The notes: a model not told the origin generated them from the letters alone. Counted from the first letter of the stretch, positions 59,801 through 64,000 are shown. The stretch: 64,000 nt of DNA from Sinotaia quadrata (GCA_028829895.1 CM054184.1:25065201-25129200), one strand, 5' to 3'. Program-made: numbers and translations.

Positions 59801-59909
59801 TACTAGAGAACCAGTGGCTTTAGAAGATAATTCAGGATCGAGCATCTTGGACATTGTTCCTACATCACACTTCACGAGCACTACCATAAATCTGCAGGAC
59901 TTAGAATGA
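4659..59909 (+). CDS. ZXDC: ZXD-family (ZXDA/B/C-like) ten-finger transcription regulator, 13 coding exons
   Basis: Joining exons 4659-5928, 11297-11379, 26172-26288, 27926-28015, 32262-32443, 36742-36940, 38142-38316, 39438-39611, 41907-42005, 44435-44551, 50181-50348, 54143-54282 and 59751-59909 gives 2973 nt, exactly 990 codons plus TGA, with GT-AG at every intron. The protein has an acidic Ser-rich N-terminal region with two LGLDSES/LGIDSDS-like repeats and a Q/N-rich stretch near residues 380-410. Ten C2H2 fingers follow at about 461-483, 491-513, 521-543, 551-573, 582-604, 614-636, 644-666, 674-694, 702-724 and 735-757. Nine have C-x4-C spacing and finger 8 has C-x2-C; all have x12 then H-x3-H. 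The tail ends TTINLQDLE. Ten consecutive fingers plus this tail fit vertebrate ZXD proteins, nuclear activators known to cooperate with CIITA. The start was chosen at ATG 4659 (G at -3) because the frame opens upstream only with TTG. Which ZXD paralogue it corresponds to is not resolved; a single ancestral-type gene is likely. Confidence 0.88.
5929..8514. other. Intron 1, 5' part: nothing coding
   Basis: AT-rich intron sequence. A 30-bp block at about 7618 (TTTTTGTTAAAACTTATATA...) recurs near 8470, just before the tandem duplication, followed in both places by CATATGT. No domain-bearing frame was seen. Confidence 0.6.
8515..10188. repeat. Near-perfect tandem duplication, 836 + 838 bp
   Basis: Copy 1 runs 8515-9350 and copy 2 runs 9351-10188, directly abutting, both beginning GTTCCTTCTCAATC and ending AAATGTCATT. 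The only difference I found is one extra TA dinucleotide in the TA microsatellite of copy 2. This is either a very recent duplication or an assembly artefact. It contains no supported gene. Confidence 0.92.
10189..11296. other. Intron 1, 3' part: nothing recognised
   Basis: AT-rich intron sequence up to the acceptor of exon 2. The 64-codon open frame at 11127 overlaps the acceptor region and has no domain. Confidence 0.6.
11297..11379 (+). CDS. ZXDC: ZXD-like exon 2: linker
   Basis: Residues 424-451. Acceptor ATACATAG|GG and donor AATCAG|GTTTGT; enters in phase 1 and leaves in phase 0. It encodes a short hydrophobic stretch YILLPVVDG followed by a His/Ser/Gly-rich linker. It is supported by the frame match with exons 1 and 3 rather than by a domain, so it is the least certain exon. 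Confidence 0.65.
11413..11421. repeat. Left 9-bp target-site duplication
   Basis: AGTATTAGT, identical to 14933-14941, directly bordering the unclassified transposon. Confidence 0.88.
12017..13430 (+). pseudogene. Spliced coiled-coil gene remnant inside the unclassified transposon
   Basis: A first exon, 12017-12098, starts ATGACTTCCACG and ends ATCG|GTAAGA (phase 1). It joins in frame to an acceptor GCTAG|AC at 12724. The frame then runs through 12771-13133, highly charged with heptad-like Leu/Lys/Glu spacing (a long coiled coil of about 130 residues). Coding continues in a second frame from about 13099 to 13284 ([17 protein letters not shown]...). After another shift it continues in a third frame to about 13430 ([17 protein letters not shown]...), so there are two frameshifts. 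No catalytic domain remains. The layout could be the N-terminal part of a larger transposase in a deletion derivative. I do not recognise the family. Confidence 0.5.
13961..14400. repeat. Three tandem copies of a ~170 bp unit
   Basis: The unit TGATCATTTTGATATGTGAA-CCA...TGTATAGTTTC...AATTATCTTTATA is repeated starting near 13950, 14117 and 14290, with moderate divergence. It lies within the 3' half of the 11422-14932 transposon. Such internal repeats are common in non-autonomous DNA elements. Confidence 0.75.
14933..14941. repeat. Right 9-bp target-site duplication
   Basis: AGTATTAGT, identical to 11413-11421. Confidence 0.88.
14942..17282. other. Intron 2 segment, no gene
   Basis: AT-rich intron with a 13-C homopolymer at 15466-15478 and a TA-rich stretch near 16743-16772. 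At about 16045-16105 there is a GCCACAAATGTTATGATTGG block similar to sequence at 1757 and 60575. Several short open frames are not supported. Confidence 0.55.
17283..17290. repeat. hAT left TSD CCCTAGAT
   Basis: Identical to 21537-21544, directly adjacent to the CAGGGG terminus. Confidence 0.95.
17707..18941. repeat. Duplicated blocks A and B in the hAT 5' region
   Basis: Block A (~150 bp, from ATCAGAACACAACATAGTGG to GTGGCACAGCGAT) occurs at about 17707-17858 and again at about 18647-18798, nearly identical. Block B (~140 bp, from GATATTACATTT to ATGGAGAAATAT) occurs at about 18502-18646 and 18797-18941 with a few differences. The order is A1, about 640 bp of other sequence, B1, A2, B2. 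This looks like segment duplication inside the transposon's leader. Confidence 0.85.
19384..21321 (+). CDS. hAT transposase, GTF2IRD2/ZBED-like, 645 aa, intact
   Basis: Cut-and-paste transposase. An N-terminal BED zinc finger is visible (C32, C35, H50, H55). The RNase H-like catalytic core follows, with the first Asp in LALDESTD (D184), the second in [10 protein letters not shown] (D250), an RW motif at 340-341 ([10 protein letters not shown]), and the catalytic Glu in the C-terminal dimerisation segment [11 protein letters not shown] (E595). All expected hAT landmarks are present and the frame is uninterrupted to TAA. The frame is open upstream to 19177, but only from a GTG. ATG 19384 has a good context (AAGATGG) and precedes a basic MAKRKK start. 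The sequence resembles the transposase lineage that gave rise to GTF2IRD2 and ZBED-like host genes. Its GC content is higher than that of the surrounding intron, consistent with recent arrival. Confidence 0.93.
   Translation: MAKRKKNDEYRTFQQEWTEEFAFVERTGSAVCLICSDKIASMKRSNVKRHFETRHSTFASKYPAGDSRKKACQELLSRVQASQHQICVWTQQGDLNSASFAGALAIVRNGKPFTDGEYAKAFMLDVANELFDDFSDKDKIIKRIKDMPLSARTVHDRSIMMSNQIEAMQVKDINAAPFFSLALDESTDVSNLSQFSVVARYVVGDTLHEESLAVLSMKGTTRGQDLFESFTEFAKEKNLPMNKLVSVCTDGAPCMVGKSRGFVALLCEHENRRIISFHCILHQEALCAQMCGEQLGEVMSLVVRVVNFIVARALNDRQFKTLLDEVGNNYPGLLLHSNVRWLSRGKVLSRFAACLSEIRTFLEMKNVEHPELSDTEWLLKFYYLVDMTEHLNQLNVKMQGVGNTILSLQQAVFAFENKLELFITDIETGRLLHFEKLGEFKDMCTSSDPAQHLNLQQLAGFTSNLLQSFKARFGEFREHTRLFKFITHPHECAVDSTDLSCIPGVSVRDFELQAADLKASDMWVNKFKSLNEDLERLARQQAELASQHKWAEIKKLQHADQLIVKTWNALPVTYHTLQRVSIAVLTMFGSTYACEQSFSHLKNIKTNLRSRLTDGSLNACMKLNLTTYQPDYKAISKAMQHQKSH
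21537..21544. repeat. hAT right TSD CCCTAGAT
   Basis: Identical to 17283-17290. Confidence 0.95.
21545..24235 (-). pseudogene. Decayed, possibly retroelement gag/protease-like region
   Basis: Richer in GC than neighbouring introns and with interrupted coding-like frames on the minus strand. Between about 24217 and 23758 the frames encode a Lys/Glu-rich coiled coil ([14 protein letters not shown]...), as is common in gag proteins of Gypsy-like LTR elements. Around 22890-22700 a Cys/His cluster (CFECSHC) is followed by [11 protein letters not shown], which faintly resembles a zinc knuckle and a protease-like D[ST]G motif. Many stops and frame changes are present. No reverse transcriptase or LTR pair was identified. 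This is a weak inference; it could also be an unrelated decayed gene. Confidence 0.25.
24472..25788. mobile_element. 1317-bp DNA element with perfect 34-bp TIRs at TA
   Basis: Left terminus 24472-24505 (TGTGACCTGTCACCACAAAA...) and right terminus 25755-25788 are exact reverse complements over 34 bp. TA dinucleotides directly flank both ends, consistent with a TA target-site duplication. The TIR tip contains an internal palindrome GTGACCTGTCAC. A minus-strand open segment at about 25261-25109 encodes a Glu/Asp-rich peptide and, after one stop, a Ser/Asp/Lys-rich tail. This could be the remnant first exon of a transposase. TA duplication suggests the Tc1/mariner group or a relative, but the TIR and peptide do not confirm it. 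Confidence 0.85.
25789..26171. other. End of intron 2
   Basis: AT-rich sequence leading to the exon 3 acceptor; nothing else seen. Confidence 0.6.
26172..26288 (+). CDS. ZXDC: ZXD-like exon 3: zinc finger 1
   Basis: Residues 452-490. Finger 1 has C461, C466, H479 and H483 and is followed by the classic TGERPF linker. The exon is phase 0 on both sides and 117 nt long. An alternative acceptor six bases downstream (ATGCAG|AGAAG) would remove two residues. Confidence 0.9.
26289..27925. other. Intron 3
   Basis: AT-rich intron. Its segment 27458-27750 is similar to 31680-31960 in intron 4 (listed separately). The 64-codon frame at 27273 has no domain. Confidence 0.6.
27458..27750. repeat. Diverged ~290-bp repeat, copy 1
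   Basis: Alignable by eye with 31680-31960 in the same orientation. Shared landmarks include TCAGTTTGATGTTT, TTTAATGCACA, TTCAAGATTGGAAT, CTGAATAGGGGAAAA, GTGGTTTACA, and AGAAAGCTAACATGATTGGA followed by ATTTAATGAAAT. It precedes exon 4 as copy 2 precedes exon 5. Confidence 0.7.
27926..28015 (+). CDS. ZXDC: ZXD-like exon 4: zinc finger 2
   Basis: Residues 491-520, phase 0-0, 90 nt. The acceptor TTTTAG falls exactly before the first cysteine codon. Finger ligands are C491, C496, H509 and H513, followed by a non-consensus linker EGKKDFY. Confidence 0.9.
28850..29075 (-). pseudogene. Fragment of a second hAT transposase (BED finger only)
   Basis: The minus-strand frame starts at 29075 with a basic MVEKRKRK segment, then [20 protein letters not shown] and a BED-type finger CVIC...H-x4-H, then QEKYAQLGG. 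This parallels the N-terminus of the intact hAT transposase at 19384 (MAKRKK...[13 protein letters not shown]...CLIC). A stop follows GG, and the sequence continues in another frame as [14 protein letters not shown] residues, so there is a frameshift. The catalytic core is missing. Confidence 0.7.
29354..29958. repeat. Composite direct repeats R1-R2-R1'-R2'
   Basis: R1, GAACTATCCTAAAACTTGCA..., occurs at 29354 and 29569 (~50 bp). R2, AGAACAATTACTAGGAATTT... (~125 bp), occurs at 29444 and 29833. The distance from R1 to R2 is ~90 bp in the first unit and ~265 bp in the second, so the first unit looks like a deleted copy of the second. The inner part at about 29655-29710 (GAGTGGATAGTTAAAAG...TTTATTAAAGAAAA) resembles 56833-56875. 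Confidence 0.75.
29959..31679. other. Intron 4 middle part
   Basis: The first ~250 bp are relatively GC-rich and may belong to the same decayed element as the upstream repeats. The rest is AT-rich. A short direct repeat AAAGTAAATTTGCAATTTCC... occurs at about 30737 and 30775. No gene is supported. Confidence 0.5.
31680..31960. repeat. Diverged ~290-bp repeat, copy 2
   Basis: Partner of 27458-27750, with roughly 75-80 % apparent similarity by eye and small indels. Confidence 0.7.
32262..32443 (+). CDS. ZXDC: ZXD-like exon 5: zinc fingers 3 and 4
   Basis: Residues 521-580 plus two bases (phase 0 in, phase 2 out). Finger 3 is at 521-543 and finger 4 at 551-573, joined by ERPCTET, which carries an extra cysteine. 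Donor AA|GTAAGT is a strong consensus. Confidence 0.9.
32444..33173. other. Intron 5, 5' part
   Basis: AT-rich; nothing recognised before the LINE insertion. Confidence 0.6.
33174..33183. repeat. LINE TSD, 3' side
   Basis: AGACCTAATA, identical to 35126-35135. Confidence 0.9.
33184..33221. repeat. (ATCT)n / (GATA)n microsatellite, LINE tail
   Basis: About nine tetranucleotide units. It forms the 3' terminus of the minus-strand LINE, which is how several RTE/CR1-type elements end. Confidence 0.93.
33213..35125 (-). pseudogene. LINE reverse transcriptase, degraded
   Basis: The frames in order are: linker at 35125-34900; RT fingers including [18 protein letters not shown] and [16 protein letters not shown] (about 34554-34282); palm with [10 protein letters not shown] (about 34258-34001); the FADDIN catalytic box near 33989-33972, corresponding to the usual [16 protein letters not shown] (about 33800); and a C-terminal part [12 protein letters not shown]...[11 protein letters not shown] (about 33460-33300). 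Several frameshifts break it, so it is not functional. The GVRQ and ADD motifs make the RT assignment secure. Confidence 0.9.
35126..35135. repeat. LINE TSD, 5' side
   Basis: AGACCTAATA, identical to 33174-33183. Confidence 0.9.
35136..36741. other. Intron 5, 3' part
   Basis: AT-rich; short frames only. No element end or domain recognised. Confidence 0.6.
36742..36940 (+). CDS. ZXDC: ZXD-like exon 6: zinc fingers 5, 6 and start of 7
   Basis: Residues 581-647. Finger 5 is at 582-604 and finger 6 at 614-636, followed by a perfect TGEKPY linker. The intron interrupts finger 7 after its first cysteine (CSFE|G). Donor GAA|GTAAGC. Confidence 0.9.
36941..38141. other. Intron 6
   Basis: AT-rich. 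Contains several ACATAATGTTA/ACATGATGTTA repeats at about 37180-37505 and a TC/CCCC-rich stretch near 37620-37646. Nothing coding. Confidence 0.6.
38142..38316 (+). CDS. ZXDC: ZXD-like exon 7: rest of finger 7, finger 8, start of 9
   Basis: Residues 648-705 plus one base. Completes finger 7 (C644, C649, H662, H666) and encodes finger 8 (C674, C677, H690, H694), the only finger with C-x2-C spacing. The intron again cuts just after the first cysteine of the next finger. Confidence 0.9.
38317..39437. other. Intron 7
   Basis: Holds a (TG)n/(GCGT)n microsatellite at about 38834-38873 and a 14-G homopolymer at 39386-39399, just 38 bp before the exon 8 acceptor. No gene. Confidence 0.65.
39438..39611 (+). 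CDS. ZXDC: ZXD-like exon 8: rest of finger 9 and finger 10
   Basis: Phase 1-1, 174 nt, residues 706-763. Finger 9 ligands are C702, C707, H720 and H724; finger 10 ligands are C735, C740, H753 and H757. The long linker [10 protein letters not shown] separates them. Confidence 0.9.
39612..41906. other. Intron 8
   Basis: AT-rich, with an 11-G tract at 41125-41135. No domain-bearing frame. Confidence 0.6.
41907..42005 (+). CDS. ZXDC: ZXD-like exon 9: post-finger linker
   Basis: Phase 1-1, 99 nt, residues 764-796. It encodes a Met/Thr/Val-containing segment ([16 protein letters not shown]) that may form a short helix, but no known domain is recognised. Acceptor is ATAAAAG|GAGG; a second AG three bases later would drop one residue. 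Confidence 0.7.
42006..44434. other. Intron 9
   Basis: Contains C-rich low-complexity sequence at about 42566-42600, a 12-G tract at 44082-44093 and short CAGT repeats near 43473. Nothing coding seen. Confidence 0.6.
44435..44551 (+). CDS. ZXDC: ZXD-like exon 10: charged linker
   Basis: Phase 1-1, 117 nt, residues 797-835. Glu/Gln/His-rich then basic near the end (SRKPQPRI). Acceptor AACTAG|AC, donor TTAG|GTTACA. No domain is recognised. Support comes from the in-frame fit and symmetric phases. Confidence 0.65.
44552..47204. other. Intron 10, 5' part
   Basis: AT-rich. The 74-codon frame at 46446 and other frames have no recognisable domain and no homologous context. Confidence 0.55.
47205..47790. 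repeat. Three diverged tandem copies of a ~180-240 bp unit
   Basis: The landmark CCTTCCTGTAGTGAGAAGAAACTAGCATCTA recurs in variant form near 47265, 47442 and 47685. Each is followed by AAACT(C/T)TGTT(A/G)TGCTA, then GACAATT(C/T)ACTA and a TTTCTAC(A/G)CTAAGTC-like end. Spacing varies because of indels. The copies are clearly diverged. Confidence 0.7.
47835..48030. mobile_element. hAT MITE, 196 bp
   Basis: Starts CAGGGTCACCAAC and ends GTTGGTGACCCCTG (TIR with one indel), flanked by a perfect 8-bp TSD CTGTAGAA at 47827-47834 and 48031-48038. Too short to code. The internal GTAGCTCTCAGTATC near the right end resembles the subterminal motifs of hAT elements. Its TIR differs from that of the intact hAT at 17291, so it was probably mobilised by another hAT family. 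Confidence 0.93.
48039..50180. other. Intron 10, 3' part
   Basis: No gene. A block at about 49440-49740 contains a TATA-like CATATAAGAGG upstream (49376) and TTGATTTAATAAATTTATTTGTTAAATTTATTGACC downstream. The latter is very similar to 18269-18306 inside the hAT leader, so it may be a shared old repeat or a solo LTR. Boundaries are not clear. Confidence 0.45.
50181..50348 (+). CDS. ZXDC: ZXD-like exon 11: basic Ser/Arg-rich segment
   Basis: Phase 1-1, 168 nt, residues 836-891. Contains the basic run [10 protein letters not shown] followed by a Ser/Asp-rich stretch, possibly a nuclear-localisation segment. Acceptor GTTTTCAG is strong; donor CATG|GTAACA. Confidence 0.75.
50349..50970. other. 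Intron 11, 5' part
   Basis: AT-rich. A 122-codon minus-strand frame at 50479-50847 is Ile/Phe/Lys-rich with no domain and is taken as chance. Confidence 0.55.
50971..52399. mobile_element. piggyBac-type (TTAA) non-autonomous element, 1429 bp
   Basis: Terminal inverted repeat CCCGTTCGCCGGC at 50971-50983 and its reverse complement ending at 52399. The right end abuts TTAA (52400-52403); the left flank reads TTAG (50967-50970), one substitution from TTAA. CCC-starting TIRs next to TTAA fit piggyBac; Kolobok also uses TTAA. There is no coding frame. The interior holds a two-copy direct repeat. Confidence 0.85.
51025..51805. repeat. Two ~375-bp direct repeats inside the TTAA element
   Basis: Copy 1 at 51025-51397 and copy 2 at 51430-51805 start ATCGATAGCCACTT and end AACCCTCGTGGT. 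They are highly similar and offset by 405 bp. Both contain CTGAGCCGCCATTTTGAACCG and an A-tract before CCGATCAGTCTC. Confidence 0.93.
52404..54142. other. Intron 11, 3' part
   Basis: AT-rich, nothing recognised. Confidence 0.6.
54143..54282 (+). CDS. ZXDC: ZXD-like exon 12: acidic C-terminal region
   Basis: Residues 892-938, phase 1 in and 0 out, 140 nt. It begins Glu-rich and contains [14 protein letters not shown], which matches the style of the conserved C-terminal segment of ZXD proteins. Donor CAG|GTAAAC. Confidence 0.82.
54283..56290. other. Intron 12, 5' part
   Basis: No gene recognised. The 55261-55676 stretch has open + frames (111 and 62 codons) of more even base composition, but the reading is not continuous and no domain is visible. 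A short repeat, TCTGGAA/GGGAAAGTC, lies at about 55010-55100. Confidence 0.5.
56291..56487. repeat. Two-copy ~102-bp tandem repeat
   Basis: TTCCACAGATGTC...AGTCTCTTCCAGCACACAATAAG starts at 56291 and again at 56393 with a few changes. Confidence 0.85.
56488..57107. other. Region between tandem repeat and piggyBac copy
   Basis: Non-coding. Segment 56833-56875 (GAGTGGATAGTTTAAC...TTTATTAAAGAAAAG) is similar to 29670-29710 in intron 4 and faintly to 63925-63960. This suggests a dispersed repeat of unknown class, possibly an LTR fragment. Confidence 0.45.
57108..59073 (-). mobile_element. Degraded piggyBac transposon copy
   Basis: The 5' end (minus strand) is marked by TTAA at 59074-59077 followed by CCCATAGCATGTCACTGGG. 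A subterminal ~43-bp direct repeat of the GATCCCAGTGGCAT type occurs at 59009 and 59052. The transposase remnant runs 58761-57122. The other terminus was not found with a matching TIR, so the low-coordinate boundary is approximate. Confidence 0.75.
57122..58761 (-). pseudogene. piggyBac transposase pseudogene (PGBD-like)
   Basis: Starts at 58761 ([10 protein letters not shown]) with an acidic Asp/Ser-rich N-terminus. After a frameshift it continues with [13 protein letters not shown], then [14 protein letters not shown] and the DDE domain (about 58320-57754: [62 protein letters not shown]). Further frames carry YMGGVDLCD (about 57550) and a Cys-rich C-terminal finger CPIC...[11 protein letters not shown] (57175-57122). 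The second and third catalytic Asp are present (YRD, GVD), but the first, normally in a (V/I)DE motif before the KGR segment, reads VNE, an Asp-to-Asn change. Several frameshifts and stops make it inactive. Confidence 0.9.
59078..59750. other. End of intron 12
   Basis: AT-rich, nothing else recognised before the exon 13 acceptor. Confidence 0.6.
59751..59909 (+). CDS. ZXDC: ZXD-like exon 13: C-terminus and stop
   Basis: Residues 939-990 then TGA. Acceptor TTTCCAG|GATGAC. Ends [10 protein letters not shown], closely resembling the extreme C-terminus of vertebrate ZXD proteins, which is one of the main reasons for the family call. Confidence 0.87.
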   Translation, partial: DDPPTQSVIESGYTVGFTREPVALEDNSGSSILDIVPTSHFTSTTINLQDLE

Positions 59910-60070
59910 TAATATAAGTAATGAACGTTTAATACAAGATTAAATTGCACTAAATTGACAGGCCAGAAGTGGTCCCCTTGAGAAAACAAGAACGTTTATG
60001 TAATATTTCTACAAAAATAAGTAGCAAGTCAGGCTTTTTGTCCAATGATGGACAATGATGTTACACTTCA

Positions 60071-60076
60071 AATAAA
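60071..60076 (+). terminator. Candidate poly(A) signal AATAAA (proximal)
   Basis: First AATAAA after the ZXD-like stop, 162 nt downstream. The cleavage site is not known. Confidence 0.45.
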
Positions 60077-60837
60077 GTAAATCATTAATTATTTTTTAAT
60101 ACAGTTTTGTGTGACAAACAGCCACTAATCTGTTAGAATTGACTCTTGCTTGATATTGACAATTTAAGATAATTTCTCATCTCATTATCATTTGAAAAAT
60201 TTAGAGGATTCTTTAAAAAGCATCACAATTTTCAGTTTCAGGTTTTTATTTTGGGCTGCCTGGGATAGATGTTTCCTTGACAGCATTTAATTCTTAAAAG
60301 ATTTAATTTCTGTGTAATATATTTTCATTGTTTTAGTATAATTTATTTACCCTCCTAATTTAATTCTCTTGTCAACTACAGTAAGTGCCACTTGTTTATT
60401 ATATTCCTTTGTGCTTAGATTCTGTTAAGCAATGATTCCATTAAACAAAATTCACAATATGTCACATATAATGTAAATGTGACATATTGGTGAGGTGAAT
60501 GCATCTCTGAATATTGGTATTGTATATACCACAGTAGATTCTCTCACACTACACATCTTATGTATGAGCCAGGCCACAAATTATGTGATTAGTCATACAT
60601 TATACTCAAAGACAGATATGACTTACTCCCAAGTCATACTGTCATGTCCGAAATAGGTATAGACAATGAAAAACCTGATGAATAACAAATAACTTTTTAT
60701 TGACAGAGACTACCTGTATACTGTAAACAAAACAGTAGACACTTAACATATACCGGTTCTGTGAAATAAGTATAATTCTAACCTATTTGCTGAAAGATTA
60801 TATTTTATGTTGTTGAATTTGTATTTCCTCTGAGTAC

Positions 60838-60843
60838 AATAAA
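60838..60843 (+). terminator. Candidate poly(A) signal AATAAA (distal)
   Basis: AATAAA about 930 nt after the stop, followed by TTAAAATATTTTTAAAATTG with T-rich sequence downstream. An alternative longer 3' UTR would end here. Confidence 0.35.
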
Positions 60844-63064
60844 GATTTAAAATATTTTTAAAATTGTTTGTACATGTATTAACAATGCATGAATATTACA
60901 TATAGTTGTGATATAAACAAATAATGATTGTGAAAATAAAGTGTATAAGGCATTCTATATGGAAAAGGGAGAGGCTGTCATTTTGCAAGTTGCAAGTTTA
61001 AAATTTGGGAGAGGTCTTCTGCATGACAAAATGAGTTACATAATAATTATAAAATTAAAACTTTACTGTATTTATAACCTCTCTAAATAAGGTATCATTA
61101 AAGTTTTCATTTTATACTTGCTCTATAATACAATGAATGCTGTAGAATGCTTCATGGCAGACATTATACACAATACCATTGAAATGCATTGTGTACTTTA
61201 AGCAGTGAAGTGTCTGCTGAGTCTGTTTTTAACCTGGTACCATTTTACATTTTCACTGATAAGCAGCTTAGAAAGATATTTGTTCTGCTGATTGTAATCA
61301 CCCAAAATGATCAAATACGACTTAAGATTTCTTGCATACCCAATGCCGAAAAGCATTCATTTGAACAAGGCAATCCCATCATGCAAACAGCAACAAGTTT
61401 AGAAGTTTTCACCAGTTTAAGTCTGGCTAGTTCCTTTTTTTCTCTTTGTTTGCACATATTTCCATGTCTCCATATTTTTCTGATGCTTCCTTGAATATCC
61501 AGCTCATTGAAGCTGATGGTAACTGTCACTGTCACTTATTATGAGCGTAATTACACACCCAAAAATAAATGAATAAAATGCAATCAAGGAATTTCAAATA
61601 CACCTGCTAAGAAACTTGCAACTAAACTTGTGCATTGAGCATCAGTCTTGCACTTGTGTAAGAATCTCACAATGTGACAAGTGTGAAGCTCATTTTGGTG
61701 TTTTTGCTCTTATCATACACATTACGTCCTTTTCTAAGATGGTGTATACTTTGTAGTGCATTGTAAAAATGTTGAAATTTCGAATGATAAAACCAGACTC
61801 AGAGCAACAAGGGGAACTTAGCTTTTAAGAAAATAAATGACGATTTTTCGGACTCACCCTTGTACATAATGCCTCATGTGAAATAAAATCACAAGCAGCA
61901 TTAAGGTGGGTGAATGGTGTTAAATTACTAAGTTTATAGCCTGTATATCAAGGAAAATGCACATTTTTCAAACAGTTCACATTGACTAATAGCAAAAGGA
62001 GGGTACCATAAGCATACCATCCATCAATTTAATGACATCTATAAAAAACAAAAAATCCCATCAGATATTCATGTTTATTTTAAAAATCAGTTCATATGCC
62101 CTAATAGCAGCATACGGTCTGCACTGACATATCACCATTGGGTTTATTTTTATTGAAGGTATTGAAATTGTTAGACTTTAGGTTTGGAATATATATATAT
62201 ATATAGTATTATTATTTTTACCAGTAATCAATTTTATTTTCTTTAATTGAATGATGGTATAGCAAGCAATTGCTTTAAGTAGTATTTAGGCCAGACTCAA
62301 AATGCAGATTTTTGTGCATTTATTCTTTGCCACCCAATCTGGAAATTGCATCTGGGATTCATTAATTTTCCATGACCAAAGTGATAAAAGAAAAACTTGA
62401 CATCCATTCATAAAAGAAGAGAAACACAGAGATCCAGTGTCATTATGGTCACAATTCTAAATTTAAGTTAATGATTTGAATGTTGAAACTGATAACTACA
62501 CTTTGTGGATTTGTCTGTAGTTGAAAGTGACAACTTCCTTCCAAGGGAAGGGGAAAGAGTTGTGGCACCTTTGATATGTTTGTTTTTCTTTCAGCCTTTG
62601 TTACTTAATGGATGGATTATTTGTGTTCACATTTATTATTTTTGTTGAGTGTTGTGGGTGTGTGGTGATTGCATATTCCTGAGGTGGAAGTATTTAGTTA
62701 CTTTTTTTGTCGAATTTGTATTAAATCTCCAGTATGAGCATGTGAACAAGTCTGATATATTTGAGCAGCATTTTATTTGTCAGTTTTGTAAATAAATATT
62801 TGTTTATTGGTGATTCAAAATTTCTTTTCTGGTGGTGTGTTTGTCTTTTTGTCTAGTGTATGGTAGACAGCATTTTCTCTCATGTTTGCACTCCACTTGT
62901 CATGAGTTCTACCCTACTTGTAGTCCCATGAAAGCACTGTAACATCTGTACAAATATATATATATATATATATATATCACATATTTGGTTAGGGTTAGAC
63001 AAATGTGTCTTTCTCATGACAATTTTAACAAATAAAAAAACTGCTACTACATGATGGAACAAAT

Positions 63065-63430
63065 CACTAGAAAATATGAGACAATAGTACATAAACAAGC
63101 ACTAAAACTTAGAAAAAGTAGATAACGCATACAAGAAAGCAATCCTACAAACACTAGTACAGCAAATATAAATATGCAAGTAATGTTTAAGGCAATCTTC
63201 ATAAAATGTGGAGGGACATAATAAAAAGTAATATACCAATACTGAAAATCACTAAATTTCATGGCAAAACTATATTAGCAGAATTAGAAAATTACATAAC
63301 TACACACCCGTCACCACCAAAGAAATAAAACATGCAATCAAAATAAACAAACCTGCAACTCTGGGAGCAAACAAAATATTAAACCAAATATGTAAGATAT
63401 ATATACAAAATGAAGGACAAAAACATCAAT
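63065..63430 (+). pseudogene. Decayed reverse-transcriptase scrap of a non-LTR element
   Basis: Around 63303-63390 the + strand encodes TTKEIKHAIKINKPATLGAN followed by KILNQI. This resembles the segment before LINE reverse transcriptase motifs (EEI..AIK..K..K.PG.D.I.NE). Upstream, 63065-63300 has broken coding-like pieces. No ADD box is found downstream, so this is a short, old fragment. Confidence 0.4.
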
Positions 63431-64000
63431 CATATGGAATTAGAAGGAAGCTTACATTAACTAAATTACACTATCTTTTGATTTTTTTTAACAATTAAAC
63501 TGTCTTGCCTAAGATTTAATAGCTGTGAAAGACTAGTCATTTAATTTCTAGTTTACACAGAATAAGGATTTATTTTGCCTCATATATCTCTAATCAAATC
63601 ATTTGAGAAATATTTTGTCATTATTATCTGTCGTATGCTGCTTGGGGTGACTCATATTAATGATTAGCTCAAATCTATTTCAGCTGGCACACTAACCCAT
63701 CTACGAATGCCGATACAAACAACAAGACTTATTATGGGGCGACGGTCTGATCTATTTAATTGACTTGTCAGCCCCCCAGCAGAATGACTGCATATATAAA
63801 GAAATTAATAATGATATACAACAATGACGCTAACTCACAAGGGACACTACACTACAATTGTGACGCGAATTTACAGTACATCAACAACTACATTTAACAT
63901 TAAATAAGACGCGGAAGAAGTGTAAACAATTAACAATAAAACTTTAATTAAAGAAAAGAAGTAATTGTAAGGCATAAAAATTATCAACATGTGTTTTTCT
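63431..64000. other. Right window edge
   Basis: No gene recognised. A somewhat GC-richer part at about 63640-63800 has a polypyrimidine/CAGCCCCCCAGCAG patch and a TATA-like CATATATAAAG at 63791. The last 80 bases resemble the TTAAAGAAAAG repeat seen at 29690 and 56858. This could be the edge of a repeat. Confidence 0.35.

Larger units (their letters stand above)
59910..63060. other. 3' UTR and downstream intergenic
   Basis: No second gene was supported. The region 60540-60660 contains the AGGCCACAAATTATGTGATTAGTC block related to 16045 and 1757. TA microsatellites lie near 62191-62206 and 62956-62978. Where the 3' UTR ends cannot be fixed. Confidence 0.5.

Overview
The window is AT-rich animal nuclear DNA. 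Short exons are separated by kilobase-scale GT-AG introns, coding frames are carried across splice junctions, and several classes of eukaryotic transposon sit in the introns. It is probably an invertebrate metazoan, given the low GC, the abundant cut-and-paste DNA transposons and a single intron-rich ZXD-type gene, but the phylum cannot be fixed from sequence alone. No bacterial-type operon, CRISPR array, tRNA or rRNA was found.

One host gene dominates the window on the + strand. Thirteen exons between 4659 and 59909 join in frame into a predicted 990-residue protein. It has an acidic, Ser-rich N-terminal half, ten C2H2 zinc fingers (residues about 461-757) and a C-terminal tail ending in NLQDLE. 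Ten fingers with such flanks identify it as a ZXDA/B/C (zinc finger X-linked duplicated) family transcription regulator. A palindromic E-box and two tiny uORFs lie just before the start codon, and AATAAA signals lie after the stop.

The region 1-4585 holds a GC-rich patch at the left edge, microsatellites and an array of about ten diverged copies of a 145-177 bp repeat. The introns carry distinct insertions. Intron 1 has an almost perfect 836/838 bp tandem duplication. Intron 2 has an unclassified 3.5 kb transposon (12-bp TIR, 9-bp TSD, spliced coiled-coil gene), a 4.2 kb hAT element with an intact 645-aa transposase and perfect 8-bp TSD, a decayed possible retroelement gag region, and a 1.3 kb element with perfect 34-bp TIRs at TA. 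Intron 4 has a hAT transposase fragment and composite repeats. Intron 5 has a 5'-truncated LINE with TSD and a GATA tail. Intron 10 has a hAT MITE. Intron 11 has a piggyBac-type TTAA element with internal duplication. Intron 12 has a broken piggyBac transposase copy. Downstream of the gene, 59910-64000 is mostly non-coding with a decayed reverse-transcriptase scrap near 63.3 kb.

The main items for follow-up are the unclassified 9-bp-TSD transposon at 11422-14932, the intact hAT at 17291-21536, the 34-bp-TIR element at 24472-25788, and the run of frame-neutral phase-1 exons downstream of the zinc fingers. All calls come from reading the sequence; no database search was possible.
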